From contig DLCH01000053.1 of the NCBI GenBank assembly GCA_002480525.1, positions 1-61,833 of the forward strand: a stretch of 61,833 nucleotides of DNA, read 5' to 3'. Made by a program: the position numbers and the translations under genes. How positions within the stretch are numbered: the stretch's first letter is position 1; each line of letters opens with the position of its first letter. Source of the DNA: Gammaproteobacteria bacterium UBA7803 (GTDB lineage Bacteria > Pseudomonadota > Gammaproteobacteria > Pseudomonadales > Azotimanducaceae). Shown here in pieces: positions 1-7,896 of the stretch. Under the pieces are notes generated by a model. It searched no databases. It was not told the origin of the DNA and worked only from the letters and a program-made list of their open reading frames with translations.

Positions 1-442
1 CGTCGAAATAGGCCGGCACGGTGATCACCGCCTCGGTGACGGCCTCGCCGAGGTAGTCCTCGGCGGTCTTCTTCATCTTCTTCAGCACTTCCGCCGACAC
101 CTGGGGCGGCGCCAGCTTCTCGCCCTTCACGTCGATCCACGCATCGCCGTTGTTGGCTTCGGCGATCTTGTAGGGGACCATCTTGATGTCTTTCTGCACC
201 ACGTCGTCGGAGAACTTCCGGCCGATCAGGCGCTTCACCGCGAACAGCGTGTTGGTCGGGTTGGTCACCGCCTGACGCTTCGCGCTCTGGCCCACCAGGA
301 TCTCGCCGTCATCGGTGTAGGCGACCACCGACGGCGTCGTGCGATCGCCCTCGGCGTTCTCGATGACCTTCGCGTCCTTGCCTTCCATGACGGCCACGCA
401 CGAGTTCGTGGTGCCCAGGTCGATACCGATGATCTTGCCCAT
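1..442 (-). CDS. dnaK: Chaperone protein DnaK (N-terminal part, truncated by window edge)
   Basis: This is the first ~147 residues of the Hsp70 chaperone; the rest lies beyond the left edge. The start MGKIIGIDLGTTNSCVAV is the DnaK nucleotide-binding phosphate-1 loop, and the visible end reaches the VPAYF motif of the ATPase domain. DnaK binds exposed hydrophobic segments in the cytoplasm in an ATP cycle driven by DnaJ and GrpE. It follows grpE on the same strand with a 153-base gap that holds its own promoter candidate. The start codon is preceded by a GGAGAA ribosome site. Identification is secure. Confidence 0.97.
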   Translation of the reverse strand, partial: MGKIIGIDLGTTNSCVAVMEGKDAKVIENAEGDRTTPSVVAYTDDGEILVGQSAKRQAVTNPTNTLFAVKRLIGRKFSDDVVQKDIKMVPYKIAEANNGDAWIDVKGEKLAPPQVSAEVLKKMKKTAEDYLGEAVTEAVITVPAYFD

Positions 443-514
443 GTGACGTTCTCCAGAATCTTTCGTGTTGGCCGGATCCGTCTTCGATCGCGGATCCGGG
501 CTCGATCTACCCGC

Positions 515-542
515 AATATCTGTGCGACCTGCGGCCTTTCAA
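515..542 (-). promoter_or_regulatory. Candidate promoter of dnaK
   Basis: On the minus strand a TTGAAA hexamer (537-542) lies 16 bases from GATATT (515-520), about 70 bases before the dnaK start. The spacing fits a sigma-70 promoter. A sigma-32 reading (GTTGAAA followed by a C-rich -10) is weaker here than at grpE. No CIRCE inverted repeat is seen in the gap. Confidence 0.4.
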
Positions 543-595
543 CCCCGGGACGCCGAATTTTCGCCGGGATGCCCCGACGGCAGCGGCCCGCCGCC

Positions 596-1168
596 TCAGG
601 ACGCCCCGTCGGGCGCCCGCGCCACCACCACCTTGGCGGCCCGGACGACCCGGCCGTTCAACAGGTACCCGGCCTGCATCACCTCCAGCACGGAGTTCGG
701 CTCGGCGTGCTCGCTCGGCACCATGGCCATGGCCTCGTGCACCTGGGGGTCGAAGGGCGCTCCGGCGGGATCGATGCGTTCGACGCCGTGCTTCTCCAGC
801 ACCGACAGGAACAGCTTGAGCGACAGCTCGACGCCCTCGGCGATGGACGCCGCGGCCTCGCTGCCGGCGGCCACCTCCACCGCCTTCTCCAGGCTGTCGA
901 GCACCGGCAGCAGGTCGCCGGCGAACTTCTCCAGCGCGAACTTGTGCGCATTCTCGACGTCCCGGGCCGCCCGGCGGCGGGTGTTCTCCGCCTCCGCCTG
1001 GGCCCTCAGCGCTTGGTCGCGGAACTGCTCGAGCTGCTCCTCGAGCCTGCTCACCTGGCCGGCCAGGGCCTCCGGGGAACGATCCGCCTCGCCCTGGGGC
1101 GCGCCCCCGTCTCCCTGGGATGCGTCCGCGGCCCGGGTTTCGGGGCCAGACTCGTTGTCCTCCGCCAT
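596..1168 (-). CDS. grpE: Nucleotide exchange factor GrpE
   Basis: GrpE releases ADP from DnaK and acts as a thermosensor; it works as a dimer in the cytoplasm. The 190-residue protein has an acidic disordered start, a long helix with heptad-like pattern (about residues 38-90) for dimerisation, and the C-terminal beta-domain signature GYLLNGRVVRAAKVVVA that contacts DnaK. Length is normal for the family. It lies between hrcA and dnaK on the same strand, the classical hrcA-grpE-dnaK order. Confidence 0.97.
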   Translation of the reverse strand: MAEDNESGPETRAADASQGDGGAPQGEADRSPEALAGQVSRLEEQLEQFRDQALRAQAEAENTRRRAARDVENAHKFALEKFAGDLLPVLDSLEKAVEVAAGSEAAASIAEGVELSLKLFLSVLEKHGVERIDPAGAPFDPQVHEAMAMVPSEHAEPNSVLEVMQAGYLLNGRVVRAAKVVVARAPDGAS

Positions 1169-1244
1169 GCGTTTTCCTCTCCAGAACTTCCAGCGCGGGC
1201 GCCGGCGGCCGTGACCACCGGCGGCAGGTATGTCGATTTCGCTA

Positions 1245-1272
1245 ACTTGGGGCGTGATGCCGGGAATTCAAC
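1245..1272 (-). promoter_or_regulatory. Candidate sigma-32 (heat-shock) promoter of grpE
   Basis: On the minus strand GTTGAAT (1266-1272) is followed after 13 bases by CCCCAAGT (1245-1252). This resembles the RpoH consensus CTTGAAA-N(11-16)-CCCCATNT. It is about 80 bases upstream of the grpE start, suggesting heat-shock control by RpoH rather than by HrcA/CIRCE at this point. Confidence 0.55.
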
Positions 1273-1311
1273 CCCGGACGGGACGATGGCGCGGGGCGAC
1301 GGCGGCCGGCC

Positions 1312-2367
1312 TCAGACCCGGTCCATGGCGGCGCTCAGCACCCGGGCCGTGACGTCCACGACCGGGATGACCTCCTGATAGGCCATCCGGGTCGGTCCGA
1401 CCACGCCGAGCACCCCGGCGAGCCGCCCCTCGACCTGATAGGACGCGGTCACCAGGCTCCAGTCGTCGAGCACCTGATAGCCGGACTCCTCGCCGATGAA
1501 GAGCTGGATGCCCTGGCTGTCGAGACAGCGATCCAGCAGGTGCAGGATGCCGCTCTTGCGGGAGAACGCGTCGAACAGGCGGCGCACCTGCTCGATGTCG
1601 CCGAACTCGAACAGGTTGGTCTCGCCGGCCACGACCAGCTCGCTGCCCGGATCGTCCGCCCCGTCGTCCTCCTCGAAGGCCCGGCTCGCGACGTCCAGCG
1701 CCGTCTGCATCAGACCGTCCATGCGGTCCTTGTCCGCCTGCATGCTGTCCAGCAGCGCCTCGCGGACCCTGATCAGCGACAGCCCGCCGAACTCCCGATT
1801 GATGAGGTTGGCGGCCTGGTTGAGCTCGGATTCCTCGTAGGCCCGCTCGGTGTGGATCACCCGGTTCTGCACCTCCCGGTCGTTCAGCACCAGAATCACC
1901 AGCACCCGGTGGCCCGACAGGGGCAGGAACTCGACGTGCCGCAGGGCCACCTGGTCGCGGCGCGGCAGGGTGATCACGCAGGTCATGTGGGTCAGGTGGG
2001 ACAGCGCCTTGGAGGCCGACGCGACCAGCTCCTTGGGCGACAGGTCGGGATCGAGCTCGCCCCTCAGCGTGACGATCCGGGCCTCGTCGAGGGGCTCGAC
2101 GGTGAGCAGGCTGTCGACGAAGAAGCGCAGCCCCTGGTTGGTGGGGATCTTGCCGGCGGAGGTGTGCGGCGAGCGCACCAGCCCCTGGGCCTCGAGCTCC
2201 GCCAGGATGTTGCGGACGGTGGCGGGACTGACCTCGACGCCGGGCTGGGCCGCGAGCAGCCGGGAGGGCACCGGCGTGCCCTCCGCGATGTACTGCTCGA
2301 CCAGCAGCTTGAACACCCGCTGCGCACGTTCGTCGAGGCGATCTTCCGCTTGCTTTCTCATCCGCAT
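1312..2367 (-). CDS. hrcA: Heat-inducible transcription repressor HrcA
   Basis: HrcA represses heat-shock operons by binding CIRCE elements and is kept active by GroEL. The 351-residue protein has an N-terminal winged helix (about residues 10-75, with PATVRNILAELEAQGLVRSP and HTSAGKIPT), followed by the GAF-like and C-terminal dimerisation regions ending in VDVTARVLSAAMDRV. It is divergent from recN and upstream of grpE. Two in-frame ATGs (2367 and 2361) are possible starts. I found no CIRCE (TTAGCACTC-N9-GAGTGCTAA) in the gaps of this cluster, so its targets may be elsewhere. Confidence 0.96.
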   Translation of the reverse strand: MRMRKQAEDRLDERAQRVFKLLVEQYIAEGTPVPSRLLAAQPGVEVSPATVRNILAELEAQGLVRSPHTSAGKIPTNQGLRFFVDSLLTVEPLDEARIVTLRGELDPDLSPKELVASASKALSHLTHMTCVITLPRRDQVALRHVEFLPLSGHRVLVILVLNDREVQNRVIHTERAYEESELNQAANLINREFGGLSLIRVREALLDSMQADKDRMDGLMQTALDVASRAFEEDDGADDPGSELVVAGETNLFEFGDIEQVRRLFDAFSRKSGILHLLDRCLDSQGIQLFIGEESGYQVLDDWSLVTASYQVEGRLAGVLGVVGPTRMAYQEVIPVVDVTARVLSAAMDRV

Positions 2368-2423
2368 TGCAACTTAACTGTGGCGCCGGCGGAACCGTCC
2401 GCCGGTCCGTGCCAGTTGAAAAA

Positions 2424-2451
2424 CTTATGGATCTTTCGCTCCCATAGTCAA
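2424..2451 (-). promoter_or_regulatory. Candidate sigma-70 promoter of hrcA
   Basis: In the 87-base gap between hrcA and recN the minus strand reads TTGACT (2446-2451), 16 bases, then CATAAG (2424-2429). This is a good sigma-70 arrangement about 57 bases upstream of hrcA. The gap must also hold the recN promoter; I see no clear LexA box in it. Confidence 0.45.
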
Positions 2452-2454
2452 GCC

Positions 2455-4110
2455 ATGACGAACGCCGTTCTGCGATCCCTGACCGTACGCGACTTCGCCC
2501 TGGTCGACGTCCTGGACATCGAGCTGGCCGGCGGGCTGACCGTGATCACCGGCGAATCCGGCGCCGGCAAGTCCATTCTGCTCGGCGCGCTGGGGCTGGT
2601 CACGGGCGACCGGGCCGCCGCCGACACGGTCCGGCCGGGCGCCGCCCGCGCCGACGTCACCGCCGAGTTCGACCTCGAACAGCACCCAGCGGCCCGCGAC
2701 CTGCTGGATGAGCAAGCGCTCACTGACCCGGAGAACCCGGCGCGCTGCCTGGTACGCCGGGTGGTGGGCGCCGATGGACGATCCCGGGCCTACATCAACG
2801 GCAGCCCGGTGACCCTGCAGGTGCTGCGCAGCCTGTGCGAGGACCTGATCGACATCCACGGCCAGCACGAGAACCAGCGCCTCGTGCTGCCGCGGGTTCA
2901 GCTCGAGCTGCTCGACGACTTCGGCACCGACCCGGCGCTGCGGCGGGAGGTCCGGGACAGCTTCCGGGCCTGGCAGCGGGCGGCCGAGGAGGCCGAGACG
3001 CTGGCGGAGGACATCGCCCGCCGGGACGACCGGGCGCGGCTCCTGGACTATCAGCTCGAGGAGCTGGACAGCCTGGGTCTGCGTCCCGGCGAGCTGGAGG
3101 CCATCGAGGCCGAGCACAAGCGCCTGTCCCAGGCCAACGACCTGCGCGCCACGGTGGCCGACTGCCTCGAGGCCCTGGAGGAGGACACGGTGCTCGGCCG
3201 GGTTCTGCGCCGGCTCGACGGCCTCGACGACGATCACGAGCGGCTCGTCAGCGCCCTGACGGTGCTGCGCTCGGTGGACGACCTGGTCACCGACGCGGTG
3301 CACGACCTGCGCGGCTACGACGAGTCCCTGGAGCTGGACCCGGAGCGCCTGGCGGAGCTCGAGGACCGGCTCTCCGCGATCCACGAGCTGGCCCGCAAGC
3401 ACCGCATCGCGCCGGAGCAGCTCGAGGCCCACACCGAGGCGCTGCGCGCCGAGCTCGACGCCCTGTCGACCGACCGTTCGGCCCTGGAGCGCCTGCGGGC
3501 CACGGCGCAGAGCGAATCGGCCCGCTACCGCGAGCAGGCCGCCGCCCTGTCGAAACAGCGCCGGCGGGCCGCCGGCAGCTTCGCCAAGGCCGTCAGCCGC
3601 TGCATGGAGACCCTCGGCATCAAGGGCGGCGCGCTGTCCGTGGCGTTCGCCGACACCGAGTCCGAGGCCGGGCTCGAGACCGTGGAGTTCCACGTCCGGA
3701 CCAATCCGAAGTACCCCGCCGGGCCCCTGCAGCGGATCGCCTCCGGCGGCGAGCAGGCGCGCATCGGCCTCGCCATCCAGGTGGTGGCGGCGGAAAAGTC
3801 CGCCATGCCGTGTCTGGTGCTCGACGAGGCCGACGTCGGCGTCGGCGGCACCACCGCGGACGTGGTGGGCCGGCTGCTGCGCTCGCTGGCCCGGCACACC
3901 CAGGTTCTGTGCGTGACCCACGCGCCCCAGGTCGCCGCCCTGGGTCACCACCACCTGCGGGTCCGCAAGGACGACGCCCAGGACACCCTGATCGACGCCC
4001 TGGCCCGGGACTCCCGGGTCGAGGAACTGGCCCGCATGCTCGCCGGCGCGGACATCACGGAGAAGTCCCGGGACTACGCCCGCACCCTGCTCGACGAGGC
4101 GGTGGAGTGA
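2455..4110 (+). CDS. recN: DNA repair protein RecN
   Basis: RecN is an SMC-like ATPase that acts at double-strand breaks with RecA. The 551-residue product has Walker A GESGAGKSILLGALG near residue 37, a central coiled-coil region (about residues 160-380), an ABC signature region near IASGGEQARIGLAIQ, and Walker B LVLDEADVGVGG followed by THAPQVAALG. The length matches the family. The start chosen is the ATG giving MTNAVLRSLTVRDFALVDVL. The open frame extends far upstream, but that part is antisense to hrcA and non-homologous. Confidence 0.97.
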   Translation: MTNAVLRSLTVRDFALVDVLDIELAGGLTVITGESGAGKSILLGALGLVTGDRAAADTVRPGAARADVTAEFDLEQHPAARDLLDEQALTDPENPARCLVRRVVGADGRSRAYINGSPVTLQVLRSLCEDLIDIHGQHENQRLVLPRVQLELLDDFGTDPALRREVRDSFRAWQRAAEEAETLAEDIARRDDRARLLDYQLEELDSLGLRPGELEAIEAEHKRLSQANDLRATVADCLEALEEDTVLGRVLRRLDGLDDDHERLVSALTVLRSVDDLVTDAVHDLRGYDESLELDPERLAELEDRLSAIHELARKHRIAPEQLEAHTEALRAELDALSTDRSALERLRATAQSESARYREQAAALSKQRRRAAGSFAKAVSRCMETLGIKGGALSVAFADTESEAGLETVEFHVRTNPKYPAGPLQRIASGGEQARIGLAIQVVAAEKSAMPCLVLDEADVGVGGTTADVVGRLLRSLARHTQVLCVTHAPQVAALGHHHLRVRKDDAQDTLIDALARDSRVEELARMLAGADITEKSRDYARTLLDEAVE

Positions 4111-4212
4111 TGCCGGCCGCCGCCGCGCGCCGCGGGGACGCGGCGCCCCACCTTCCCAGGCCCCGCCGCGGCCGTTAACATGCGCCGCTGTTCTCGAGCC
4201 GCGACGAGGCCG

Positions 4213-4638
4213 ATGTCCCTACTCTCCCGAAGCGCCGTTCCGACCCGCCTGCTGGCTGGCACGCTGGCCGTGCTGCTGCTCGCCGGCGGCTGCAGCCTGC
4301 CGCGGGTGCACAAGGTCACCGTCCAGCAGGGCAACGTCATCACCCAGGACATGATCGACCGCCTGAAGCCCGGCATGACCCGCAGCCAGGTCGCGTTCGT
4401 GATGGGTGAGCCGGTGTTCCGCAATGCCTTCGACGACGACCGCTGGGACTACATCTACACCCTGGAGGTGCCCGGCTACTACGAGGAGCAGAAGGTGGTG
4501 AGCCTGTACTTCGAGGACGGCGTGCTCGCCTACTTCACCGGCGACTACGCGCCCACCGCGGAAACCGAGGCCGCCGAGCCGAGCACGGCGAGCGCCGACG
4601 TCGAAGGCGGCGGCGAGGGGGCGGCACAGCCGCTGTGA
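4213..4638 (+). CDS. bamE: Outer membrane protein assembly factor BamE (lipoprotein)
   Basis: BamE is the small lipoprotein of the BAM complex that inserts beta-barrels into the outer membrane. From this start the 141-residue protein has a signal peptide with lipobox LLLAGGC (Cys 27), then the SmpA/OmlA fold: QDMIDRLKPGMTRSQVAFVMGEP and WDYIYTLEVPG. The tail is acidic and low-complexity. An earlier in-frame ATG at 4180 has no ribosome site and would lengthen the signal peptide. Position after recN matches the usual gammaproteobacterial order. Confidence 0.93.
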   Translation: MSLLSRSAVPTRLLAGTLAVLLLAGGCSLPRVHKVTVQQGNVITQDMIDRLKPGMTRSQVAFVMGEPVFRNAFDDDRWDYIYTLEVPGYYEEQKVVSLYFEDGVLAYFTGDYAPTAETEAAEPSTASADVEGGGEGAAQPL

Positions 4639-4651
4639 CGGCCAGGGCGGG

Positions 4652-4945
4652 TCAGCCGCTCCGGCCCGACGCCCGGCGCCGCCGCGCCTCCCGCGGATCG
4701 ATCGCCAGCGGCCGGTAGAGCTCCACCCGGTCGCCGTGCACCAGCGGCCGGGAACGCGCCACCCGGTCCCCGAACACGCCCACCGGCATCCCGGCCAGAT
4801 CCAGCGCCGCGAACGGCGCCCGCCCCGCCATCTGGTCCAGCGCATCCGCCACCGTCGCGCCGGCCGGCAGCGTCAGGGTCACCAGGTCCTGCCGGTCCGG
4901 GCGCGCGTAGACCACCTCCACGGTGATGGCCGGCGCCGCGGTCAC
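4652..4945 (-). CDS. rnfH: RnfH family protein (RatB, UPF0125)
   Basis: A 97-residue ubiquitin-like beta-grasp protein. ITVEVVYARPDRQDLVTL, TLPAGATVADAL and VHGDRVELYRPLAIDPREAR are family signatures. The molecular role is unsettled: it is named for association with the Rnf complex in Rhodobacter, and for the ratA neighbour in Escherichia coli. Its ATG overlaps the stop of ratA by four bases, so the two are co-transcribed. The C-terminal ARRRRASGR tail is basic, as usual. Confidence 0.93.
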   Translation of the reverse strand: MTAAPAITVEVVYARPDRQDLVTLTLPAGATVADALDQMAGRAPFAALDLAGMPVGVFGDRVARSRPLVHGDRVELYRPLAIDPREARRRRASGRSG

Positions 4946-5385
4946 CGGCCGTGCAGTTCCACGGCCCGGCGGCAGAACGCGTCGACCATCTGATCGGCGG
5001 CTTCCGTGAGCACCCGGGAGAAGGCCCGGCCGATCAGCGCCCGCGCCCCGGCCAGCTCGAAGTGCAGATCCAGCTCGACCCGGCAGCCCTCGTCGTCACC
5101 CAGACGCTTGAAGTGCCAGGCCCCTTCGAAGGTGCGGAACGGCCCGGAGACGAGGTGCAGCTCGATCCGCTCGTTGGGCAGCATGACGTTGCGGGTGGTG
5201 AATCGCTGGTGGATGCCACGGGCGTCGAGCGACAGCTCCGCGACGAGCTGGTCGGCGTCCTCCTCCAGCACCGTGGCGTCCCGGCACCAGGGCAGGAATT
5301 CGGGATAGCGCCGCACGTCGCTGACCACGGCGAACACCCGATGCACCGGCAGCGCCAGCAGCGCGCTTCGGCGGATGACGGGCAC
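4942..5385 (-). CDS. ratA: START/Coq10-like protein RatA
   Basis: A 147-residue polyketide-cyclase/START-fold protein, MPVIRRSALLALPVHRVFAVV with YPEFLPWC and the C-terminal helix FSRVLTEAADQMVDAFCRRA. The family is linked to ubiquinone binding (Coq10) and to 50S ribosome association in Escherichia coli. The convergent bamE and divergent-side smpB are its classical neighbours. It is probably a housekeeping protein; the toxin label often attached to RatA is not supported by anything visible here. Confidence 0.93.
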   Translation of the reverse strand: MPVIRRSALLALPVHRVFAVVSDVRRYPEFLPWCRDATVLEEDADQLVAELSLDARGIHQRFTTRNVMLPNERIELHLVSGPFRTFEGAWHFKRLGDDEGCRVELDLHFELAGARALIGRAFSRVLTEAADQMVDAFCRRAVELHGR

Positions 5386-5401
5386 GCGGCGCCAGCCGTC
5401 C

Positions 5402-6763
5402 TCAGCCGAACAGGGTCGCGACGAACACGACGGCGACCCCGAGCGGGGCGACGACGCCGCAGAGCAGCTTCCAGACCACGTTGACCCACGGCTTCTGCAG
5501 CCCGAGCTGGCTGCCGACGACGGTCTTCGGCAGCCCCCAGGCGGCGAACAGCGCGATGAGCATGCCGCCGAGCGGCAGCATGATGTTCTGGGACACGTGA
5601 TCGACGAAGTCGAAGAAGGTCCGCTCGCCGACGATGTGCACGTCCGCCCAGAGGTTGAAGGACAGCACCGTGCCGATGCCGATGATCCAGCTGATCACGC
5701 CGAGCGAGATCGCCACCCGGGAGCGCTTGGCGTTGTAGGTCTCCACCAGGTAGGCCAGCGCCGGCTCCGAGATCGAGATCGCCGAGGTGATGGCGGCGAA
5801 GCTCACCAGCACGAAGAACAGGGTGCCGAACAGGGCGCCCAGCGGCATCTGGCCGAACGCCAGGGGGATCGTCACGAACATCAGGCCCGGCCCCTGGCCG
5901 GGCTCCAGCCCGTTGGCGAACACGATCGGAAAGATGGCCAGGCCTGCCGCCACCGCCACCAGCGTGTCGAGCCCGGCGATGATGGCAACCGTGCTGCCGA
6001 TGGACGCGGAGCTCGGCACGTAGGCGCCGTAGGCCATGATCGCCCCCATGCCGAGGCTCAGGGTGAAGAACGCCTGGCCCATGGCGATCAGCACCGTGTC
6101 GCCGCTCACGGTCTCCCAGTTGAACGCGAACATGAAGTCCCAGCCCTGCTGGAAACCCTCCGTGGTGACGGCATAGCCCAGCAGCACGAACAGCAGCACG
6201 AACAGCAGGGGCATGAACCAGCGGATGGCGGTCTCCAGACCCTTGATCACGCCCCGGGCGACGATGAACACGGTGCCGGCCATGAACAGCGTCTGCCAGA
6301 ACAGGAGCTGCCAGGGGTCGGCGAGGAAGTCGTTGAAGGTCGACGCGGCGACGTCGCCGCTCGCGCCGGTCATGGCGCCGCTGGCCATCTCGAAGATGTA
6401 GTAGAGCGCCCAGCCGGCGATGACCGTGTAGTAGGACAGGATGAGGAAGCCCGCCAGCACGCCCATCCAGCCGATGAGGACCCAGGCGGGGCTGCGGTGG
6501 TGCTGCTGAACCAGCGCGCGCATGGTGTTGATGGGGCTCTGCCGCCCCTCCCGGCCGATCAGCACCTCCGCCATCATGATCGGCAGGCCCACGAAGGCGA
6601 CGCAGGCGAGGTAGATGAGCACGAACGCGCCGCCGCCGTTCTCGCCGGCGATGTAGGGAAACTTCCAGATGTTGCCGAGCCCGACGGCAGACCCTGCCGC
6701 AGCGAGTACGAACAGCCAACGGCTGGACCACATCCCGTGCCGGGACTCCGTGCTGACGGCCAT
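5402..6763 (-). CDS. Sodium-dependent transporter, neurotransmitter:sodium symporter (SNF) family
   Basis: A polytopic inner-membrane protein of 453 residues with about 11-12 hydrophobic segments. The N-terminal GSAVGLGNIWKFPYIAGENG is the unwound TM1 sodium/substrate site of LeuT-like symporters; GQAFFTLSLGMGAIMAYG is the TM6 region. Such transporters take up amino acids or related compounds with sodium. The start at 6763 is chosen for its GGGGA ribosome site; an upstream ATG at 6796 lacks one. It stands alone between ratA and the divergent smpB, so the substrate cannot be inferred. Confidence 0.93.
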   Translation of the reverse strand: MAVSTESRHGMWSSRWLFVLAAAGSAVGLGNIWKFPYIAGENGGGAFVLIYLACVAFVGLPIMMAEVLIGREGRQSPINTMRALVQQHHRSPAWVLIGWMGVLAGFLILSYYTVIAGWALYYIFEMASGAMTGASGDVAASTFNDFLADPWQLLFWQTLFMAGTVFIVARGVIKGLETAIRWFMPLLFVLLFVLLGYAVTTEGFQQGWDFMFAFNWETVSGDTVLIAMGQAFFTLSLGMGAIMAYGAYVPSSASIGSTVAIIAGLDTLVAVAAGLAIFPIVFANGLEPGQGPGLMFVTIPLAFGQMPLGALFGTLFFVLVSFAAITSAISISEPALAYLVETYNAKRSRVAISLGVISWIIGIGTVLSFNLWADVHIVGERTFFDFVDHVSQNIMLPLGGMLIALFAAWGLPKTVVGSQLGLQKPWVNVVWKLLCGVVAPLGVAVVFVATLFG

Positions 6764-6833
6764 GCCAATCCCCAAGTGCCCGTGTTGGCGGCGCATTTTC
6801 CACCAACGCTATAACCGTCACAAGCATCGCCCC

Positions 6834-6839
6834 TATAAT
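6834..6839 (+). promoter_or_regulatory. Consensus -10 element directly before smpB
   Basis: A perfect TATAAT lies six bases before the smpB ATG. A start site seven bases downstream would fall on the ATG itself, giving a leaderless mRNA. No Shine-Dalgarno sequence is visible. An alternative TATAAC -10 lies at 6810-6815. Confidence 0.45.
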
Positions 6840-6845
6840 CCCGCC

Positions 6846-7322
6846 ATGGCGAAATCCAAGGCGAAACAATCCTCTCCGACCATCGCACTCAACAAGCGGG
6901 CGAAGCGCGACTATCACTTCGAGGAGCGCTTCGAGGCCGGCCTCGCCCTCGAGGGCTGGGAGGTGAAGGCCCTGCGTGAAGGCAAGGCCCAGCTCGTCGA
7001 CTCCTACGTGCTGATCAAGGACGGCGAGGCCTGGCTGCTCGGCGCCAACATCACGCCGCTGCCGAGCGCCTCCACCCATGTGGTGCCCGACCCCCAGCGC
7101 ACCCGCAAGCTGCTGCTGCATACCAGCGAGATCTCGAAGATCTACGTGGCCACCCAGCAGAAGGGTTACACCTGCGTGGCCACGGCGCTCTACTGGAAGG
7201 GTCAGCGGGTCAAGTGCGAGGTCGCGCTCGCCAAGGGCAAGAAGCAGCACGACAAGCGGGCCGACGTGAAAGCCCGGGAGTGGAGCCGGCAGAAGGAGCG
7301 GATCCTGAAGAGCGCCGGGTGA
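6846..7322 (+). CDS. smpB: SsrA-binding protein SmpB
   Basis: SmpB binds tmRNA and delivers it to stalled ribosomes for trans-translation. The 158-residue protein has the OB-fold signatures KRDYHFEERFEAGLALEGWE, VKALREGKAQLVDSYV and the basic C-terminal tail KKQHDKRADVKAREWSRQK that enters the mRNA channel. The start is the ATG of MAKSKAKQ. It is divergent from the sodium symporter and convergent with ribH. No ssrA gene is visible downstream. Confidence 0.97.
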   Translation: MAKSKAKQSSPTIALNKRAKRDYHFEERFEAGLALEGWEVKALREGKAQLVDSYVLIKDGEAWLLGANITPLPSASTHVVPDPQRTRKLLLHTSEISKIYVATQQKGYTCVATALYWKGQRVKCEVALAKGKKQHDKRADVKAREWSRQKERILKSAG

Positions 7323-7337
7323 CCCCCGGCGGCACGG

Positions 7338-7826
7338 TCAACCCGGCGCGTTGGCGCGCCGCCAGTGCACCATCTCGATGGCCGCGGCCGCGGCCTCGTA
7401 GCCCTTGTTGTACTCGTCGTCCGCGGCCCGGGCCCGGGCGTCCTCGATGTCGAACACCGGCAGCACCTCCACCACCACGGGCCTGCGGTACTCCAGCGAC
7501 ACCGCGCCGAGCCCGCGCATGCACTCGGCGCTGATCATCTCGAAGTGCAGGGTCTCGCCCTTGACGATCACGCCGAAGCACACCACGGCGTCGAGCTCGC
7601 CGGCCACATCCGCCGCCAGCAGATCCTTGGCGGCCAGCGGCAGCTCGAGGGACCCGGGCAGCACGTGCTGCTCGATGCGCTGATAGCCGGCGTCCCGCAG
7701 CACCCGCTCGCATACGGCGGCCATGCTGCCGACGATCTCGGGATACCACTTCGACTGGAGGATCGCGATCCGGCCCGGCGCTTCGATGCGGGGCAGATGA
7801 CTCAGGTCTACGAGGGTCTTGGCCAT
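7338..7826 (-). CDS. ribH: 6,7-dimethyl-8-ribityllumazine synthase
   Basis: Lumazine synthase condenses 5-amino-6-ribitylamino-uracil with dihydroxybutanone phosphate in riboflavin synthesis. From MAKTLVDLSHLP the protein has 162 residues with RIAILQSKWYPEIVGSM, PGSLELPLAAK and the catalytic loop FGVIVKGETLHFEMIS carrying the general-acid histidine. The GVIVKGET loop and the lone location, without ribD/ribBA/nusB, resemble secondary (RibH2-type) lumazine synthases, but this is only a suggestion. The open frame runs further upstream into an arginine-rich, non-homologous stretch that I excluded. Confidence 0.92.
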   Translation of the reverse strand: MAKTLVDLSHLPRIEAPGRIAILQSKWYPEIVGSMAAVCERVLRDAGYQRIEQHVLPGSLELPLAAKDLLAADVAGELDAVVCFGVIVKGETLHFEMISAECMRGLGAVSLEYRRPVVVEVLPVFDIEDARARAADDEYNKGYEAAAAAIEMVHWRRANAPG

Positions 7827-7896
7827 GCCGGGGTCCTGTCTCGGGGGCGCAGAGGATAGCCGATCCGGCGGCGGCGTCGAAAGGCGCCGGTCCCGC

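Noticed and set aside
1540..2454. N-terminal extension of the recN frame
   Set aside because: Lies antisense to hrcA; RecN homology begins exactly at the ATG at 2455.
4652..5385. RatA/RnfH as a toxin-antitoxin pair
   Set aside because: The pair has conserved housekeeping neighbours (bamE, smpB), and RatA is a Coq10-like START protein; nothing in the sequence points to a toxin.
5034..7250. 738-residue minus-strand frame across the transporter and smpB
   Set aside because: Runs antisense to smpB and out of frame with the transporter and ratA, which are both recognisable.
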